Assembly (NCBI GenBank): GCA_015232735.1
Contig: JADFZC010000077.1
Location: 1,199-9,493, forward strand
Length of the DNA: 8,295 nucleotides
Source: Oligoflexales bacterium
GTDB taxonomy: Bacteria > Bdellovibrionota > Oligoflexia > Oligoflexales > Oligoflexaceae
Direction of reading: 5' to 3'
In this document: positions 5,828-8,295 of the stretch, piece after piece
Layout of the letters: every line of letters starts with the position of its first letter
Numbering within the stretch: position 1 is the stretch's first letter
Position numbers and translations under genes: made by a program
Notes under the pieces: model-generated
What the model saw: the letters and a program-made list of their open reading frames with translations, nothing else
Databases searched by the model: none
What the model was told of the DNA's origin: nothing

Positions 5828-8137
5828 AAGCCTCTCCATAAAGCCGTCTTCCGGCAAAATAACGGACTTTCTTCCGACGGATATGACCCACAGCTGGTGA
5901 ATGGCCCGTGTGACTGCAACGTGAAGGGTTCTTCTGTCGGAAGGCGTATCCTGGTACCTCGATGCGTTGGCGTCAGGAATTATAACATAATCAAATTCAA
6001 GTCCCCTGACCTGGGAAACATCGGTCAAGTCTATACCGGGCTTGAAAGAGAATTCACCGTCGCTGGTCAACCTTATTTTCGGCACGCTTTCAAGCCTTTT
6101 GTACAGTATCTCGGCAAATTTCAAATCCCTGCAGATGACAGCGATTGAGGCAAGAGGTTCATCCGAAACAAGGTTCGCAAGCGCCTCTGAAAGAAATATG
6201 GCCGCATGGCCGTCTGTCGGGAAAAAAGAGCACGTGACTGGCTCTCCTTCCTTGATGACCCGGGGCAGTTCCTTTGGAGCCATATCGCCAAGAATGGCAT
6301 GTGCAAAATATGCCACCTGCCTCGTGGACCTGTATATTGTGGTAAGATGGTTGGTCTGAACCCCATCGATCTTAAGATATGTAAGAAGCGATTCCCATGA
6401 TTTGAAGGTCGTCGAAGGATCTATCTGCTGAGCGGCGTCACCAGCCAGGGTAACCGAGGCATTCTCCTTCAGCGTTTTTCCGAGGACTGAAAGCTCTATC
6501 GGGGCCAGGTCCTGTGCCTCGTCTATCACCATGTGGCTATAGAGATTCTGCTTTGCCAGTCTGGAGTGGACGGGGCCCATCTTGAAATCCTGAAGTTCCA
6601 AAAGAACCGCGAAATCCTCGACATCGATCGTATCGGCAAGTTCATCCTGAGACTCGTCATCCTTCAGCGACCTGCCATCGGCCATTTCAAGTTTGTGGTC
6701 GTCTATGCCCGAATAAAGAGTCTTTCTGGAATCCTTTAACTGGTCCGCCGAGTGACTGAGAAGAATATTGATCATTTTGTTTGAAAAGACATCCCCCGCA
6801 CTGCTCACGACTGTCTCAATAAGTTTCTTGTTTGAAAAGAGATCTATCCTGTCGCTCACTAGGTCGAGAACATGGTTCTCCATATCCCTGTAAAATCCTC
6901 TTATCCTCTTTTCGACACCTGTCTCGCCCTCACCCCCTCTCCCGCGGATTTTGGCGAGATGGCTTTTCTGTGCCTGCCTTACCCTCTCAAGGATCGGGGT
7001 TTCATGATTCCCTGTGAGAACAGCCGCAATATCATCGACATCTGAAAACTTCGATTTCAGCGATTTTGAGACAGACTCGGCCTGATTCCTTGCAAGAAGC
7101 TCAAAGGCGGTCTTTATAGCGGGATGCCTCTTGTACTTCGTCACCATCGGGGGCGTTGAATCACAAACCTTCCTGGGAAGTCCGCGGATAAGTGAATGCG
7201 CCTGCCTTTCAACCCAGTTGTCAAAAGTCAGTACCGTAACCCTTTTAAGACCGAGGGAATCGAGAAGTTTCCTGGAAAGGCGGACAAGGCCCTCTTCGGG
7301 TACTATTACAATAATACTCTCCTGTGAATATATGCCGGGATGGGTATAAACAAGCGACGCAATCCTGTGAAGCGCGACTGTGGTTTTTCCGCATCCAGCA
7401 CCGCCCAGGATAAGCAGCGGTACGTCATGATCAGAAGTGAGAAGATCATATTGATCCCTGTCAAGAAGGGCCGCAACATCGGGAGACATGAGCCCGGATT
7501 TCCCGGTTCCTATGAATTTTCCCCTGTTGGCGGTTCCCTGACCTCCTTTCAGCGTCGGGACCATAATGGAAGTGTCATGATCCCATATTCCCTCATCATT
7601 TTTCCTGAAACTTCCCTGATGTGTCGATATATGGACAAGTTCAGAGTTCCTTATCGTAAGGATATTTCTTTCAACAAGCGTTCCCCTTGCAATCCTTCCG
7701 GGCAGCTTCTCCTCATATTCATCACCCTGACGGTAGTTGAAAAATATCCTCGACACCGGAGCATGGCGCCAATCGATAATGGGAATGTCGCCGTCCAGAA
7801 AAGTCACATACCCGAGGAGGATGTCCCTGGTTTTTTTCCCCTCGACAAGCCGCATATGGGCAAAATAGGGCGAGCCGAAATCAGGCAGGCCAAGCTCGGT
7901 ATGCGAATCTATAAGCGCCCTGCTCGAATTCATCTGATCGAAAATGGCAGGAAGATCCGCTTCCTTTGCCCTTCCGGCCTCATCCCTCAGGGCGCTCAGC
8001 CGTTCCATCACCTTATGGAGATTTAATTTCTTCTTCTGTCCGGCCCTTTTGATATCCTCAAGCACTCCTGAAAGGATCTTTTCATGCTCCTCTATGAACA
8101 GAGCTTCCTCCCCCGTCAATTTCCTTTCGGCGCACAT
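5816..8137 (-). CDS. HelD-like superfamily 1 (UvrD/Rep-type) helicase-ATPase
   Basis: The protein has 773 residues with the full superfamily 1 motif set. These are Walker A G-G-A-G-C-G-K-T-T (245-253) followed by V-A-L-H-R-I-A, Walker B V-I-D-E-A-Q-D (537-543), motif III L-A-G-D-A-A-Q-Q-I (564-572), motif IV I-Y-R-S-T-R (601-606), motif V R-G-L-E-F-D-Y-V-I-I (711-720) and motif VI H-V-A-V-T-R-A (739-745). Features specific to HelD precede Walker A: a charged helical N-terminus (about 1-75, a possible coiled-coil arm), S-P-Y-F-A-H-M (89-95) and P-I-I-D-W-R-H-A-P (119-127). About 285 residues separate Walker A and B, where HelD carries its extra domain. The length is close to that of Gram-positive HelD (about 770). 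HelD proteins bind RNA polymerase and use ATP to free it from stalled or inactive complexes; that role is inferred here from family. The ATG at 8137 has GGAAAGGA upstream with a rather long 12-base gap. It is convergent with the small ORF and has no operon partner in view. Confidence 0.9.
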   Translation of the reverse strand: MCAERKLTGEEALFIEEHEKILSGVLEDIKRAGQKKKLNLHKVMERLSALRDEAGRAKEADLPAIFDQMNSSRALIDSHTELGLPDFGSPYFAHMRLVEGKKTRDILLGYVTFLDGDIPIIDWRHAPVSRIFFNYRQGDEYEEKLPGRIARGTLVERNILTIRNSELVHISTHQGSFRKNDEGIWDHDTSIMVPTLKGGQGTANRGKFIGTGKSGLMSPDVAALLDRDQYDLLTSDHDVPLLILGGAGCGKTTVALHRIASLVYTHPGIYSQESIIVIVPEEGLVRLSRKLLDSLGLKRVTVLTFDNWVERQAHSLIRGLPRKVCDSTPPMVTKYKRHPAIKTAFELLARNQAESVSKSLKSKFSDVDDIAAVLTGNHETPILERVRQAQKSHLAKIRGRGGEGETGVEKRIRGFYRDMENHVLDLVSDRIDLFSNKKLIETVVSSAGDVFSNKMINILLSHSADQLKDSRKTLYSGIDDHKLEMADGRSLKDDESQDELADTIDVEDFAVLLELQDFKMGPVHSRLAKQNLYSHMVIDEAQDLAPIELSVLGKTLKENASVTLAGDAAQQIDPSTTFKSWESLLTYLKIDGVQTNHLTTIYRSTRQVAYFAHAILGDMAPKELPRVIKEGEPVTCSFFPTDGHAAIFLSEALANLVSDEPLASIAVICRDLKFAEILYKRLESVPKIRLTSDGEFSFKPGIDLTDVSQVRGLEFDYVIIPDANASRYQDTPSDRRTLHVAVTRAIHQLWVISVGRKSVILPEDGFMERLLGV

Positions 8138-8181
8138 TGTTTTAAAACATCCTTTCCGATCTGCAGAGTAGCAGGAGTTAG

Positions 8182-8206
8182 TAGCTGGCGCAAAAAGCGC
8201 CAGCTA
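8182..8206. repeat. Perfect 10-bp hairpin upstream of the helicase gene
   Basis: TAGCTGGCGC (8182-8191) and GCGCCAGCTA (8197-8206) pair perfectly around a five-base A loop. No T run follows on either strand, so it is a poor intrinsic terminator. It lies 45 bases before the helicase start codon and could be in its leader, or be part of the palindromic cluster to its right. Confidence 0.75.
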
Positions 8207-8209
8207 TGA

Positions 8210-8295
8210 ATCCTGGCAAGCGAAGCTTGCTTAGGATCTGTTTGAAATATGCTGAAATTTCGTGAAGATCCTATACTCGCTGCGCTCGTCAGGAT
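8210..8295. repeat. REP-like palindromic cluster, running off the window edge
   Basis: Two 28-base units have the same frame, ATCCT followed by 18 bases and AGGAT (8210-8237 and 8268-8295), 58 bases apart. The first contains an inner hairpin GCAAGC/GCTTGC (8216-8221 with 8225-8230). The spacer is itself bounded by AGGATC (8233-8238) and GATCCT (8267-8272). The alternation of ATCCT and AGGAT makes several foldings possible. This looks like dispersed palindromic DNA (REP or miniature element). No coding frame is seen. Confidence 0.55.

Noticed and set aside
7340..8026. Plus-strand 228-residue open frame opposite the helicase
   Set aside because: It is antisense to the strongly supported HelD-like protein (conserved DWR block and Walker A region), and its translation has no recognisable motifs.
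1..8295. Defence island or toxin-antitoxin system
   Set aside because: A kinase-like gene, a helicase and a mobile element together can suggest defence, but the genes are on alternating strands, not in one operon, and the helicase is HelD-like without a nuclease partner. No toxin-antitoxin pair or CRISPR repeat was seen.

Overview
The window looks like bacterial accessory chromosome. Taxonomy cannot be fixed from it. The HelD-like helicase, the repeat-bearing Cys-rich protein, the IS607-type element and the mixed base composition would fit a Desulfobacterota-like (deltaproteobacterial) genome, but this is a weak inference. No rRNA, tRNA or CRISPR array was seen.

Layout: (1) Positions 1-296 are the 3' end of a plus-strand gene for a Cys/Gly/Trp-rich protein with 64-residue tandem repeats. 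A 55-bp stretch is repeated exactly 192 bp apart. (2) About 364-2679 is an apparently complete IS607-family element. It carries tnpA (serine recombinase, 537-1145) and tnpB (RNA-guided nuclease family, best start 1223, end 2578). A near-identical 17-bp sequence lies in inverted orientation near the two ends (379-395 and 2652-2668), with two further degenerate copies on the left. The TnpB lacks the usual RuvC-II glutamate (Gly at residue 311) but keeps the RuvC-I and RuvC-III aspartates. (3) Positions 2836-5340, minus strand, encode an 834-residue protein joining a long helical, partly TPR-like N-terminal half to a C-terminal ABC1/UbiB-type atypical kinase domain. (4) A 313-base gap with two hairpins leads to a possible small lysine-rich protein (5654-5827, plus). 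(5) Its 3' end overlaps, tail to tail, a minus-strand HelD-like superfamily 1 helicase of 773 residues (5816-8137). (6) The last 114 bases (8182-8295) are a cluster of palindromes upstream of the helicase, resembling REP or miniature-element sequence.

The genes do not form one operon: strands alternate (+, + +, -, +, -). Only tnpA-tnpB are plainly coupled. The kinase-like protein, small protein and helicase each seem to be separate transcription units. The points most worth following are the altered TnpB active site with its definable ends and candidate guide RNA, and the TPR-ABC1 kinase fusion.
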